A stretch of 64,000 nt of DNA from Plantibacter sp. ME-Dv--P-122b (GTDB lineage: Bacteria; Actinomycetota; Actinomycetes; Actinomycetales; Microbacteriaceae): the NCBI RefSeq assembly GCF_030209375.1, contig NZ_JARVSC010000001.1, positions 558,001 through 622,000 on the forward strand. The letters run 5' to 3'. Every line of letters begins with the position of its first letter. Within the stretch, counting starts at the first letter, position 1. The notes under the pieces are model-generated. The model was not told the DNA's origin and ran no database searches. It was given only the letters and a program-made list of their open reading frames with translations. Below, piece after piece: positions 57,444-64,000 of the stretch. The translations under genes and the position numbers were made by a program.

Positions 57444-58649
57444 TCAGGCGTCGGCGGCCGGCGTCACCCGTTCGACGAGCAGCGCACTGTGCTTGCCGGC
57501 GATCCTCGTGAGGATGATCGTGGCCGAGCCGTCGCCCTTGAGCGCGAGTCGCTTCCGGAACGCCGCGGGGTCGACGTCGACGCCGCGCTTCTTGATCTCG
57601 AGGACGCCGATCCCGCGATCCCGCATCGTGCGCTTGAGGACCTTCTCGTCCATCGGCAGTCGCTCGAGCACGCGGAAGGTCGTGGCGAACGGCGAGTTCG
57701 TCGCCGTGTCGGAGGTCAGGTAGGCGATGCCCTGCCCGAGCATGCCGGCCTCCAACCGGATGGCGAGGTCGCCGATGAGTCGGGCCCGGATCACGGACCC
57801 GTCAGGTTCGTGCACGTAGTCGCCGAGCTCCCGCACCGGGGCGTCGTCGGCGTCGGCCTCGGCGTGCAGTTCGTGGTGGACGCCGTCTGCGATGAGGAGC
57901 GCTGACCGTCGGACATCCGGACGGGCCAGCGGGCCGAACCAGAGCGCCATCTCGACGAGTTGTCCGTCGACCGACACCCACTGCGCCTCGGCGTCGTCGG
58001 GGATGAGGGAGCGGTCGAATCCGGGCCCGAGCTTGACGCCGACGGGCAGGCGCGCCGCCGCACCGAAGACCAGGTCGAGGGACGGGGTGTAGTCGGCGGC
58101 ACTCGACAGCCGCGCGGTGTCGACATGTCCTGCGGTGCGGCGGGCGGGGTCGAACCAGACGGCGTCGAAGTCGTCGAGGGTGATGTCCTCGGCGGCGGCG
58201 TTCCGCACGCTCGCCATGGGGAAGGGGGCGAGGTTGTAGCTGGCGATGGCCGCGGTGACCTCGTCGATGTCGACCGCCGTGACCTCCAGGTCGAGCGAGG
58301 CCATGGCCATCGAGTCGGCGCCGATGCCGCTGCCGAGGTCGGCGATCCGCGTGAGGCCGGCCCGCGCGAACCGGCCGGCGTGCAGTGCGGCGACGGGAAG
58401 GCGCGTGGCCTGCTCGAGCCCGGCCTCGGTGAACAGCATGCGGCCGGCGAACGGGCCGAACTTGCCGACGGCCTTCTGCCTGAGCCGCGACTGCGTGAGG
58501 ACCGCGGCGACCAGCTCGGGGGAGTGCCCCTCCTTGCGCAGCCGCCCGACCAGGCGGACGGCCTCGTCCTTCGTCGGGTAGGGCGGAAGGGAGTCGAGGA
58601 GCCTGAGGCCGTCGGCAGTGAGGAGTTCGACGAGTTCCGAACGGTCCAT
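57444..58649 (-). CDS. Class I SAM-dependent methyltransferase with THUMP-like C-terminal domain
   Basis: 401 residues. ATG at 58649 is preferred (GAGG upstream on this strand). The longer TTG start at 58688 is not supported. N-terminal helical domain about 1-85. Rossmann core with [29 protein letters not shown] near 105-130 and [12 protein letters not shown] near 165 (the acidic-Pro region of nucleic-acid methyltransferases). The THUMP-like C-terminal part ends in [19 protein letters not shown]. Probably an RNA or small-molecule methyltransferase, substrate unknown. Confidence 0.85.
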   Translation of the reverse strand: MDRSELVELLTADGLRLLDSLPPYPTKDEAVRLVGRLRKEGHSPELVAAVLTQSRLRQKAVGKFGPFAGRMLFTEAGLEQATRLPVAALHAGRFARAGLTRIADLGSGIGADSMAMASLDLEVTAVDIDEVTAAIASYNLAPFPMASVRNAAAEDITLDDFDAVWFDPARRTAGHVDTARLSSAADYTPSLDLVFGAAARLPVGVKLGPGFDRSLIPDDAEAQWVSVDGQLVEMALWFGPLARPDVRRSALLIADGVHHELHAEADADDAPVRELGDYVHEPDGSVIRARLIGDLAIRLEAGMLGQGIAYLTSDTATNSPFATTFRVLERLPMDEKVLKRTMRDRGIGVLEIKKRGVDVDPAAFRKRLALKGDGSATIILTRIAGKHSALLVERVTPAADA

Positions 58650-58704
58650 GGTCAGCGGGCCTCGGGCGGAGCGGGATGCATCCGGCAACGGTAGCAGCCA
58701 CTGA

Positions 58705-58731
58705 TTGGCACTCGCATTGCATGAGTGCCAG
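58705..58731 (+). promoter_or_regulatory. CIRCE operator 1 (HrcA site)
   Basis: TTGGCACTC, nine bases, GAGTGCCAG: matches the TTAGCACTC-N9-GAGTGCTAA consensus with few changes. It contains the -35 of the groES promoter. Confidence 0.88.
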
Positions 58732-58745
58732 AAGATGCCTACACT
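58717..58745 (+). promoter_or_regulatory. groES promoter
   Basis: TTGCAT (58717-58722) and TACACT (58740-58745) with a 17-base spacer. The -35 is inside the first CIRCE and the start site falls within the second, so HrcA bound at either would block transcription. Confidence 0.7.
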
Positions 58746-58749
58746 GGAA

Positions 58750-58776
58750 TCAGCACTCTCGCAGTGTGAGTGCTAA
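58750..58776 (+). promoter_or_regulatory. CIRCE operator 2 (HrcA site)
   Basis: TCAGCACTC, nine bases, GAGTGCTAA: one mismatch to the consensus. Lies at the expected transcription start of groES. Confidence 0.92.
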
Positions 58777-58807
58777 CCACGTCTTCGTTTCAAGAAAGAG
58801 GTCAACC

Positions 58808-59104
58808 GTGTCGGTCTCCATCAAGCCGCTCGAGGATCGCATCGTCATCAAGCAGGTCGAGGCAGAGCAGACCACCGCTTCCGGTCTGGTCATCCCCGAC
58901 ACCGCCAAGGAGAAGCCCCAGGAGGGCGAGGTCGTGGCGGTCGGACCCGGTCGCATCGACGACAACGGCAACCGCGTCCCGCTCGACGTCGCCGTCGGCG
59001 ACAAGGTGATCTACTCCAAGTACGGTGGCACCGAGGTCAAGTACGCCGGTGAGGACTACCTCGTCCTGTCCGCGCGCGACGTCCTCGCCGTCGTCGTCCG
59101 CTAG
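58808..59104 (+). CDS. groES: Co-chaperonin GroES
   Basis: 98 residues from GTG 58808 with AAAGAGG six bases before it. In-frame sequence upstream crosses both CIRCE sites and is rejected. [45 protein letters not shown] is the mobile-loop-bearing N-terminal half, ending DVLAVVVR. Caps GroEL. No groEL follows: a terminator and a transporter gene do, so groES is transcribed alone. Confidence 0.97.
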   Translation: MSVSIKPLEDRIVIKQVEAEQTTASGLVIPDTAKEKPQEGEVVAVGPGRIDDNGNRVPLDVAVGDKVIYSKYGGTEVKYAGEDYLVLSARDVLAVVVR

Positions 59105-59140
59105 TCACCAGCGCACGGATCCGGCGGCTCAGGCCGCTCA

Positions 59141-59172
59141 ACAGCCCGAATGGCATTCGCCGTTCGGGCTGT
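59141..59172 (+). terminator. Terminator of groES
   Basis: ACAGCCCGAA and TTCGGGCTGT pair perfectly, with an inner GGC/GCC pairing and ATTC loop. Followed by GTCCGTTTCC. Confidence 0.8.
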
Positions 59173-59209
59173 GTCCGTTTCCGGAGGGTGTCGCGGGGAG
59201 CAGCGGGTC

Positions 59210-59215
59210 TAGCCT
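59210..59215 (+). promoter_or_regulatory. -10 box for rarD (leaderless type)
   Basis: TAGCCT, six bases before GTG 59222, with no ribosome site between. Confidence 0.45.
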
Positions 59216-59221
59216 GGACCA

Positions 59222-60238
59222 GTGCAGAACCCCAGCGATCCAGCCGACGTCGACATCCACACCGTCACCGTCGACGGGGGAGGCGACCGCCGTGCGAGCG
59301 TGGCCGTACCTCAGCAGGGAAGCCGGTCCGGACTGCTCTCGGCGGTCGCGGCCTACTGCCTCTGGGGAGCGCTTCCGCTCTACTTCATCGCCCTCGCACC
59401 GGCCGGGGCCTTCGAGGTGGTGGCGTGGCGGATCCTGTTCTCCCTCGTCTTCTGCGCCGTCCTCATCCTGGCGACCCGTTCCTGGCGTCGACTGTCCGGC
59501 ATCCTCCGCCAGCGACGCATCGTCCTGACCATGGGTCTCGCCGGGGCGCTCATCTACGTCAACTGGCAGACGTACGTCTACGGTGCGCTCAACGGCCAAG
59601 TGGTCGAGGCGTCGCTCGGGTACTTCATCAACCCGATCGTGACCGTCTTCCTCGGCGTCTTCTTCCTCCGCGAGCGGTTGCGTCCAGCCCAATGGGCCGC
59701 GGTGGTCGTGAGCGTGATCGCGGTCCTGGTCCTCGCGATCGGGCACGGCAGCGTCCCCTGGATCGCCCTCATCCTGGCCTTCTCGTTCGGCCTCTACGGG
59801 TACATCAAGAAACTCGTGGGCGGCTCGGTCGACGCCGTGTCCGGGTTGACGCTCGAGACCGTGTGGCTCATGCCGGTCGCGACCGCCCAGCTCATCGCGG
59901 TCGGCGTGACCGGTGGGCTGACCATCGGCACCGCGGGCGTCGGGCACACCCTGCTGCTCGTCGGCGCCGGCGTCATCACCGCCGTCCCGCTCCTGCTGTT
60001 CGCGGCGGCGGCCCGCCGCCTCCCGCTCACCTGGATGGGTTTCATCCAGTACTTCGCACCGATCATCCAGTTCGTCGTCGGTGTCGCGGTCCTGCACGAG
60101 GCGATGCCGCCGGAGCGCTGGTTGGGCTTCGGTCTCGTGTGGCTGGCGCTCGCGATCCTCACCGTCGACATGCTCGTCGCCTCCACCCGGAGTCGTCGGG
60201 CCGCCGGGGCCGAACGGCGCCGCTCGATGAGGGTCTGA
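59222..60238 (+). CDS. rarD: RarD/EamA-family transporter
   Basis: 338 residues, GTG start. A disordered head of about 35 residues, then ten hydrophobic helices in two EamA halves. RarD features: GLLSAVAAYCLWGALPLYFIAL, VVAWRILFSLVF, NWQTYVYGALNGQVVEASLGYFINP, FGLYGYIKKLVG and TWMGFIQYFAPIIQFVVGV. Drug/metabolite superfamily exporter. The family is linked with chloramphenicol tolerance in Escherichia coli, but the substrate here is unknown. Confidence 0.88.
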   Translation: MQNPSDPADVDIHTVTVDGGGDRRASVAVPQQGSRSGLLSAVAAYCLWGALPLYFIALAPAGAFEVVAWRILFSLVFCAVLILATRSWRRLSGILRQRRIVLTMGLAGALIYVNWQTYVYGALNGQVVEASLGYFINPIVTVFLGVFFLRERLRPAQWAAVVVSVIAVLVLAIGHGSVPWIALILAFSFGLYGYIKKLVGGSVDAVSGLTLETVWLMPVATAQLIAVGVTGGLTIGTAGVGHTLLLVGAGVITAVPLLLFAAAARRLPLTWMGFIQYFAPIIQFVVGVAVLHEAMPPERWLGFGLVWLALAILTVDMLVASTRSRRAAGAERRRSMRV

Positions 60239-60302
60239 ACAGCGGATTCCAGCGCTGATCGCGCGACCACTGCAGGAAAAGCGCGAAACAGGCCCTCCTG
60301 AG

Positions 60303-60334
60303 GTAACGATTTGGTCGTGTTACACGCTTGTAAC
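60303..60334 (+). promoter_or_regulatory. GlnR-like operator before the amino-acid binding protein gene
   Basis: GTTAC (60319-60323), six bases, GTAAC (60330-60334) matches the actinobacterial GlnR layout gTnAC-N6-GaAAc with one change. The same bases form the palindrome GTTACA-CGCT-TGTAAC (60319-60334). Another GTAAC stands at 60303-60307. It lies 10 bases upstream of the -35. Confidence 0.45.
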
Positions 60335-60344
60335 GTCAACGACA

Positions 60345-60373
60345 TTGTCCAGCGCACGTGCAGCGGATAACTT
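60345..60373 (+). promoter_or_regulatory. Promoter of the branched-chain amino-acid binding protein gene
   Basis: TTGTCC (60345-60350) and TAACTT (60368-60373) with a 17-base spacer. Start site near 60380, leader about 45 bases. Confidence 0.7.
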
Positions 60374-60425
60374 GACTCAACGGCAGCCCCTGGAGCTGCC
60401 ACTCTTCTGACAAGCAAGGAGTACC

Positions 60426-61703
60426 ATGAGCGTCTTTTCGAAGGCCACGGCCGCTCGCTCCCGCCCACGTTCCATCGTTCTCGGTGGTATCGCACTGATC
60501 GGAGCCAGCGCGCTGGTTCTGAGCGGTTGCGCCTCGAGTGGTAGCGGCGACAGCGGCAGCAGCAGCAAGCCTGCTGGCGACCTGACCCTGAAGCTCGGCA
60601 CGGCGTTGCCGCAGACCGGTAACCTCGCGTTCCTCGGCCCGCCCGAGGAGGCCGGTGTCGGTCTCGCGGTCAAGGAGGTCAACGACGCCGACCTCGGCAT
60701 CAAGATCGACCTGACGCTCGGCGACTCGGGTGACTCCGACAACAAGGCGTACGCGACCGAGGTCCCCCGTCTGCTCTCCGAGGGCGTCACGGCCATCATC
60801 GGTGCAGCGTCCTCGGGTGTGTCGAAGCTCTTCATCGACGAAGTCACCGGCGCAGGCGTCATCCAGTTCTCCCCGGCGAACACCTCCGCGGACTTCACGA
60901 CGTGGGACGACAACGGTCTCTACTGGCGGACGGCGCCGTCCGACGTGCTGCAGGGCGAGGTCCTCGGGAACCTGATCGCGGAGGACGGCAACGCCACCCT
61001 CGGCATCATCTACCTGAACGACTCGTACGGCACCGGCCTCGCGAAGTTCACCAAGGAGGCGTTCGAGAGCGCCGGCGGTGAAGTGGTCGCCGAGCAGTCC
61101 TACAACACCGGTGACACCTCGTTCGACGCGCAGATCAGCGCGGTCAAGGCGGAGAACCCCGACGCGATCGCGATCATCGCGTTCGAGGAGACCAAGACGA
61201 TCGTCCCCGGTCTCGCCGGCTTCCCGTCGGACAAGCTCTACTTCGTCGACGGCAACCTCGCCGACTACAGCGCGGACTTCGCTCCGGGCACCCTGACGGG
61301 CGCCAAGGGCACGCTGCCCGGTCTCGACACCGCGAAGCTCGGTGACTTCACCGACCGCCTCCAGGCGTTCGTGAAGGACGAGGGTGGCGAGCCGCTGAAG
61401 GATTACAGCTACGCGGCTGAGTCGTACGACGCCGTCATCCTGCTCGCCCTCGCGGCGCTGCAGGCCGGTTCGACCGAGGGTGCCGACATGGCAGCCGAGC
61501 TCCAGTCCGTGTCCGGTGGCAAGGACAAGGGCGAGAAGGTGACCACCTTCGAAGAGGGTGCGAAGGCCATCGCCGACGGCAAGAAGATCGACTACGACGG
61601 CAACTCCGGTCCGATCACGTTCGATGAGAACGGTGACCCGACCGAGGCGACCATCGGTATCTACCAGTACGGTGACGACAACAAGTACACCCGCACCAAC
61701 TAG
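60426..61703 (+). CDS. Branched-chain amino-acid ABC transporter substrate-binding lipoprotein
   Basis: 425 residues, ATG with AAGGAG four bases before it. Signal peptide and lipobox LVLSGC (Cys about residue 35), then a Ser/Gly linker. Periplasmic-binding type 1 fold as in LivJ/LivK: LKLGTALPQTGNLAFLGPPEEAGVGLAVKEVND, VTAIIGAASSGVSKLF, VIQFSPANTSADFT, and IIYLNDSYGTGLAKF. The likely partner ATPase LivF is on the opposite strand 1.8 kb away. The ligand could be leucine-type or another amino acid or amide. Confidence 0.9.
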   Translation: MSVFSKATAARSRPRSIVLGGIALIGASALVLSGCASSGSGDSGSSSKPAGDLTLKLGTALPQTGNLAFLGPPEEAGVGLAVKEVNDADLGIKIDLTLGDSGDSDNKAYATEVPRLLSEGVTAIIGAASSGVSKLFIDEVTGAGVIQFSPANTSADFTTWDDNGLYWRTAPSDVLQGEVLGNLIAEDGNATLGIIYLNDSYGTGLAKFTKEAFESAGGEVVAEQSYNTGDTSFDAQISAVKAENPDAIAIIAFEETKTIVPGLAGFPSDKLYFVDGNLADYSADFAPGTLTGAKGTLPGLDTAKLGDFTDRLQAFVKDEGGEPLKDYSYAAESYDAVILLALAALQAGSTEGADMAAELQSVSGGKDKGEKVTTFEEGAKAIADGKKIDYDGNSGPITFDENGDPTEATIGIYQYGDDNKYTRTN

Positions 61704-61717
61704 TCGCCAGCGCGACT

Positions 61718-61750
61718 GACGAGGCCCCGGAGCGATCCGGGGCCTTCGTC
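61718..61750 (+). terminator. Terminator of the binding-protein gene
   Basis: GACGAGGCCCCGGA and TCCGGGGCCTTCGTC form a near-perfect GC-rich stem with a GCGA loop. Confidence 0.82.
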
Positions 61751-61798
61751 GTGCTCGCCCCCGACCCACCCCGAGTGTGGTGTGTCGTGTGTGGTGGT

Positions 61799-62061
61799 GC
61801 CAGCGCGGTGCGCTGACGCGAGCGCGGGTCCAGCGCGTGAGCGCGGGTCTCCGGAGACCCGCGCTCACGCGCCTGCCATGCGCTCACGCCGATTCCGACC
61901 CCATGCGGCTCAACGGGGCGCGCTCACGCCGGCGCACCGCGCTGACCATAGGGATGGGCTCCTGCCGGCGCACTGCGCTGACGGAGGGGGCGGTATGTTC
62001 CTGCCAGCGCACCGCGCTGACGGAGGGGGCGGCGTGTTCACGCCAGCGCACCGCGCTGGCA
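61799..62061. repeat. Left cluster of GC-rich palindromic repeats
   Basis: No gene fits this stretch. It holds five copies of a 19-base element like GCCAGCGCACCGCGCTGAC (one inverted at 61799-61817, then 61928, 61964, 62003, 62042), each with a CAGCGC/GCGCTG hairpin core. Several CGCTCACG boxes also occur, and a 40-base perfect palindrome at 61833-61872. The last three copies repeat every 39 bases with similar 20-base spacers, so it is a tandem array rather than a CRISPR. Confidence 0.8.
61833..61872. repeat. 40-base perfect palindrome
   Basis: GCGCGTGAGCGCGGGTCTCC (61833-61852) followed directly by its exact reverse complement (61853-61872). A two-mismatch twin lies at 63225-63264, on the other side of the nuclease gene. 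Confidence 0.9.
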
Positions 62062-62085
62062 GCAGCGACCAGTTGGGCGCCCGGG

Positions 62086-63030
62086 TCAGCGGAACGCGCG
62101 ATGCAGCCCTGCGCGTTCGAGTTTCGCAGCGAGCCGGCTCGGATGGACGAGGTCCTCCCAGGTGGCACGGACGACGGTGTACCCGAGCGCGCGCAGCCGG
62201 TCCTCCCGATGCTTCTCCGCCAGGACGATGTCGGCCACGTCCCGGCCCTGCGTGAACTCCTCTCGCACATATTTCTGGCGGCCGTCGAGTTCGAGGATGA
62301 TGCGTTCGTCCGGCCAGACCGCATCGACCACGCCGATCGGTCCTTCCGCGTCGGAGAACGCCTGCTGGAGCACCGGCAGGGCGAATCCGAGCTGCGCGAT
62401 CACGACCCGCATCTTCGATTCACCACCGTTCGCGGCGAGGGGGTCCGCGAATTCGATCGCGAAGCGCACCTGACGTCCTCCCCGTCTGCCCGGCAGGTCT
62501 CGGGCGAGCGAGCGGAGCGCCGTCTCGTCGGTGAGCTTGAGCCGGAGGGCTGCGTCAGCGACGGCCACGGCATCGTCGAGGCGGGCGATCCGCGCGAGAT
62601 CGACAACGGTCCGAGCCGGGTCCGTGACGGCGAGCCCGTACCGCATCCGTCGGGCGACCGAGCCCTGCGTCGTGTGGCGGATGATGCCGGGTGCCGAACG
62701 CCCTCCGCGATCACCGCTCGTCAGCGTGTGCACCTCGGGAGGCCACGGGCCAACGATCGGGAGTCCCCACAATCGCGCCGCCGAGTAGTGGCTGAACACT
62801 GCGTCCTTCCGCAGCGCGACGGCCGCCGCATCGATCCGGACGCGGTAGCGGTCATCGGGGGACAGGGAACTCCAGATCGGTTCAGGGACGTAGATGCCCT
62901 TCCGCAGACGCACCAGATCGCCGTCGCGGTGGGCGGCGCTCACCAGACGCTCGGCACCGACCCGACGTGCGTCGCGGACGAGCAGGAGTCCGTTCGGGCG
63001 GAGGAGCAGGTTCAGATCGAAGGATTCCAT
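62086..63030 (-). CDS. AbiEi-like HTH protein with DUF559/Vsr-type nuclease domain
   Basis: 314 residues from ATG 63030. Open frame continues upstream but without conserved sequence. N-terminal winged-HTH like AbiEi antitoxins (about 1-60, HRDGDLVRLRKGIYV), a middle domain with VFSHYSAARLWGLP and ARTVVDLAR, and a C-terminal restriction-endonuclease-like domain near 225-300. That domain carries VVDAVWPDERIILELDGRQK, with the D...ExDGxxK active-site pattern of DUF559/Vsr nucleases, then KHREDRLRALGYTVVRATWEDL. Such solitary proteins are common in actinobacteria with no proven role. Bracketed by palindromic repeats on both sides. Confidence 0.85.
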   Translation of the reverse strand: MESFDLNLLLRPNGLLLVRDARRVGAERLVSAAHRDGDLVRLRKGIYVPEPIWSSLSPDDRYRVRIDAAAVALRKDAVFSHYSAARLWGLPIVGPWPPEVHTLTSGDRGGRSAPGIIRHTTQGSVARRMRYGLAVTDPARTVVDLARIARLDDAVAVADAALRLKLTDETALRSLARDLPGRRGGRQVRFAIEFADPLAANGGESKMRVVIAQLGFALPVLQQAFSDAEGPIGVVDAVWPDERIILELDGRQKYVREEFTQGRDVADIVLAEKHREDRLRALGYTVVRATWEDLVHPSRLAAKLERAGLHRAFR

Positions 63031-63128
63031 CGACTCACCGTGCCCGTTCCCCTCGCCAGCACCTCGTGTCTTGGAAGAGATGTGGAGAACTCCTCCCGTC
63101 CGGCCTGCGGTGGAGCGAGGGTGAAATG

Positions 63129-63298
63129 GTGCCCAGCGCGGTGCGCTGACGCCAGCGCGGGTCGTCCCCCTCGGCGCGGGTCGCTGTGCCACGGGGGCGG
63201 TGATTCGGCGTGAGCGCGGCCCCAGCGCGTGAGCGCGCGCCTCCGGAGACCCGCGCTCACGCGCCAGGGCCGCGCTCACGTCAGCGCACCGCGCTGGC
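63129..63298. repeat. Right cluster of GC-rich palindromic repeats
   Basis: Contains the same units as the left cluster: CAGCGCGGTGCGCTGAC at 63134-63150 followed by CGCCAGCGCGGGTC (direct repeat of 61801-61830), a near-palindrome at 63225-63264, CGCTCACG boxes, and GTCAGCGCACCGCGCTGGC at 63280-63298 in the opposite orientation to the first copy. No coding sequence is convincing here. Confidence 0.8.
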
Positions 63299-63319
63299 GA
63301 ACACCGGAAGGGGGGAATG

Positions 63320-63392
63320 CACAACTCCTCCGTCCCCGTCTCAGGAGGCCGTCTTGGTACGACGGTGCCCCTCGGGGGAGGGAGGAGTTGTG
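63320..63392. repeat. 12-bp inverted repeat downstream of livF
   Basis: CACAACTCCTCC (63320-63331) and GGAGGAGTTGTG (63381-63392) are exact complements 49 bases apart, with further CCCC/GGGG pairing inside and a small CCGTC/GACGG hairpin in the centre. Could end transcription from livF or mark an element edge. The rest of 63299-63508 shows no gene. Confidence 0.6.
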
Positions 63393-63508
63393 GTTCGTTC
63401 ACCGGTCGGGATCCGGTGGCTTCTGGCCCGTCACTCGGCCCACGGCCGGGACAGGCATGTTCGAGGGTACCGAAGTACCCGCCGACCCGCGAGTGGGGAT
63501 CGCCCTGA

Positions 63509-64000
63509 TCAGTCCTCGTCCTGGCCGAGCGTGCCCAGGTAGAGGCCGATCACCTTGTCATCCGAGAGGAGCTCGCGGCCCGTCCCGGTGTAGGCGTCAC
63601 GACCCTGGTCGAGCACGTATCCGCGGTCGCAGATCTGCAGACAGCGACGCGCGTTCTGCTCCACCATGATCGTGGTGACGCCGGCTTTGTTGATGTCCGA
63701 GACGCGGATGAACGCGTCGTCCTGTCGGACCGGCGACAATCCCGCGGACGGCTCGTCGAGGAGCAGCACGTGCGGATCCATCATCAGGGCCCGCGACATC
63801 GCGACCATCTGGCGCTCACCACCCGACAACGAACCGGCGCGCTGCTTGAGCCGCTTCCCGAGTTCGCTGAAGATCCCGGTGACGAACTCGAGGCGCTCGT
63901 CGTACTGCTTCGGCTTCTGGAACAGCCCCATCTTGAGGTTGTCCTCGATGGTGAGGCTCGGGAACACGTTGTTGGTCTGCGGGACGAACCCGACGCCGCG
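63509..64000 (-). CDS. livF: Branched-chain amino-acid ABC transporter ATP-binding protein (LivF-type), 5' end cut
   Basis: The frame is open to the window edge. The visible 163 residues are the C-terminal two thirds. Q-loop VPQTNNVFPSLTIEDNL, ABC signature SLSGGERQMVAMSRALM, Walker B HVLLLDEPSAGLSP, switch His replaced by Gln in MVEQNARRCL as is usual for LivF, and YVLDQG. The Walker A lies outside. Probably works with the binding lipoprotein at 60.4 kb and with livHMG genes beyond the window. Confidence 0.9.
   Translation of the reverse strand, partial: RGVGFVPQTNNVFPSLTIEDNLKMGLFQKPKQYDERLEFVTGIFSELGKRLKQRAGSLSGGERQMVAMSRALMMDPHVLLLDEPSAGLSPVRQDDAFIRVSDINKAGVTTIMVEQNARRCLQICDRGYVLDQGRDAYTGTGRELLSDDKVIGLYLGTLGQDED

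Noticed and set aside
61928-62061. CRISPR-like array
   Set aside because: Only four units, 'spacers' that are variants of one another, palindromic repeat of 19 bases, and no cas genes.
61751-63508. Insertion sequence or transposon
   Set aside because: No transposase frame and no target-site duplication that I can recognise. The only enzyme is the DUF559-type nuclease.

Overview
The window is chromosomal DNA of a high-GC Gram-positive bacterium. Codon use is almost entirely G/C-ending, GTG starts are frequent, genes often overlap by ATGA or GTGA, and terminators are GC-rich stems without T-tracts. The set of actinobacterial proteins (long Ala/Lys tails on ribosomal proteins, PP2C/FHA/STPK cluster, DUF4012, an AbiEi/DUF559-type protein) points to Actinomycetota, most likely Microbacteriaceae. 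I would not name a genus.

Layout. (1) 1-18.5 kb: a co-directional surface and signalling cluster. It holds a truncated hypothetical, a GxSxG hydrolase with a long hydrophobic N-terminus, a lipoprotein, a PP2C phosphatase, an FHA protein, a membrane Ser/Thr kinase, a degenerate FHA/HTH protein, a 1748-residue cell-surface protein of cadherin/Ig-like and FN3 repeats, then a MoxR ATPase, a DUF58 protein and a transglutaminase-fold membrane protein that lacks its catalytic triad. (2) 18.5-20 kb: a Gln-rich membrane protein. (3) 20-24.8 kb: the str operon (rpsL-rpsG-fusA-tuf) behind a strong promoter and a structured leader. (4) 24.9-26.7 kb: a DUF4012 protein. (5) 26.8-44.8 kb: the S10-spc-alpha ribosomal superoperon, rpsJ to rplQ, including secY, adk, map, infA, rpmJ and rpoA. 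Both rpsN and rpsD are missing from their usual places, and strong RNA hairpins sit there instead. A second, diverged adk has been made by tandem duplication and carries the duplicated start of map. A class IV aminotransferase gene lies between map and infA. (6) 44.8-56.6 kb: GNAT, truA, rplM-rpsI, glmM, coaA, glmS, acpS, alr, tsaE, tsaB, rimI, tsaD: cell-wall precursor, CoA/ACP and tRNA t6A genes. (7) 56.6-61.7 kb: a DUF4190-like membrane protein, a THUMP-like methyltransferase on the minus strand, groES under two CIRCE operators, a RarD/EamA transporter and a branched-chain amino-acid binding lipoprotein. (8) 61.75-63.5 kb: a minus-strand AbiEi-like/DUF559-type nuclease gene bracketed by two clusters of GC-rich palindromic repeats. 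(9) 63.5-64 kb: the 3' part of livF on the minus strand, cut by the window end.

How it fits together. Most of the window is core growth machinery: ribosome and translation factors, protein export, RNA polymerase, nucleotide balance, peptidoglycan precursors and tRNA modification. Regulation visible in the DNA includes strong TTGACC/TAGNCT promoters before rpsL and rplM, several -10 boxes 6-8 nt before start codons that imply leaderless mRNAs, stable intercistronic hairpins in the ribosomal operons, HrcA/CIRCE control of groES and a GlnR-like box before the amino-acid binding protein.

The best candidates for something undescribed are the repeat-bracketed nuclease gene between the two convergent liv genes, the map-adk chimeric adenylate kinase, and the kinase/phosphatase/FHA plus giant-adhesin plus MoxR/DUF58/pseudo-transglutaminase cluster.
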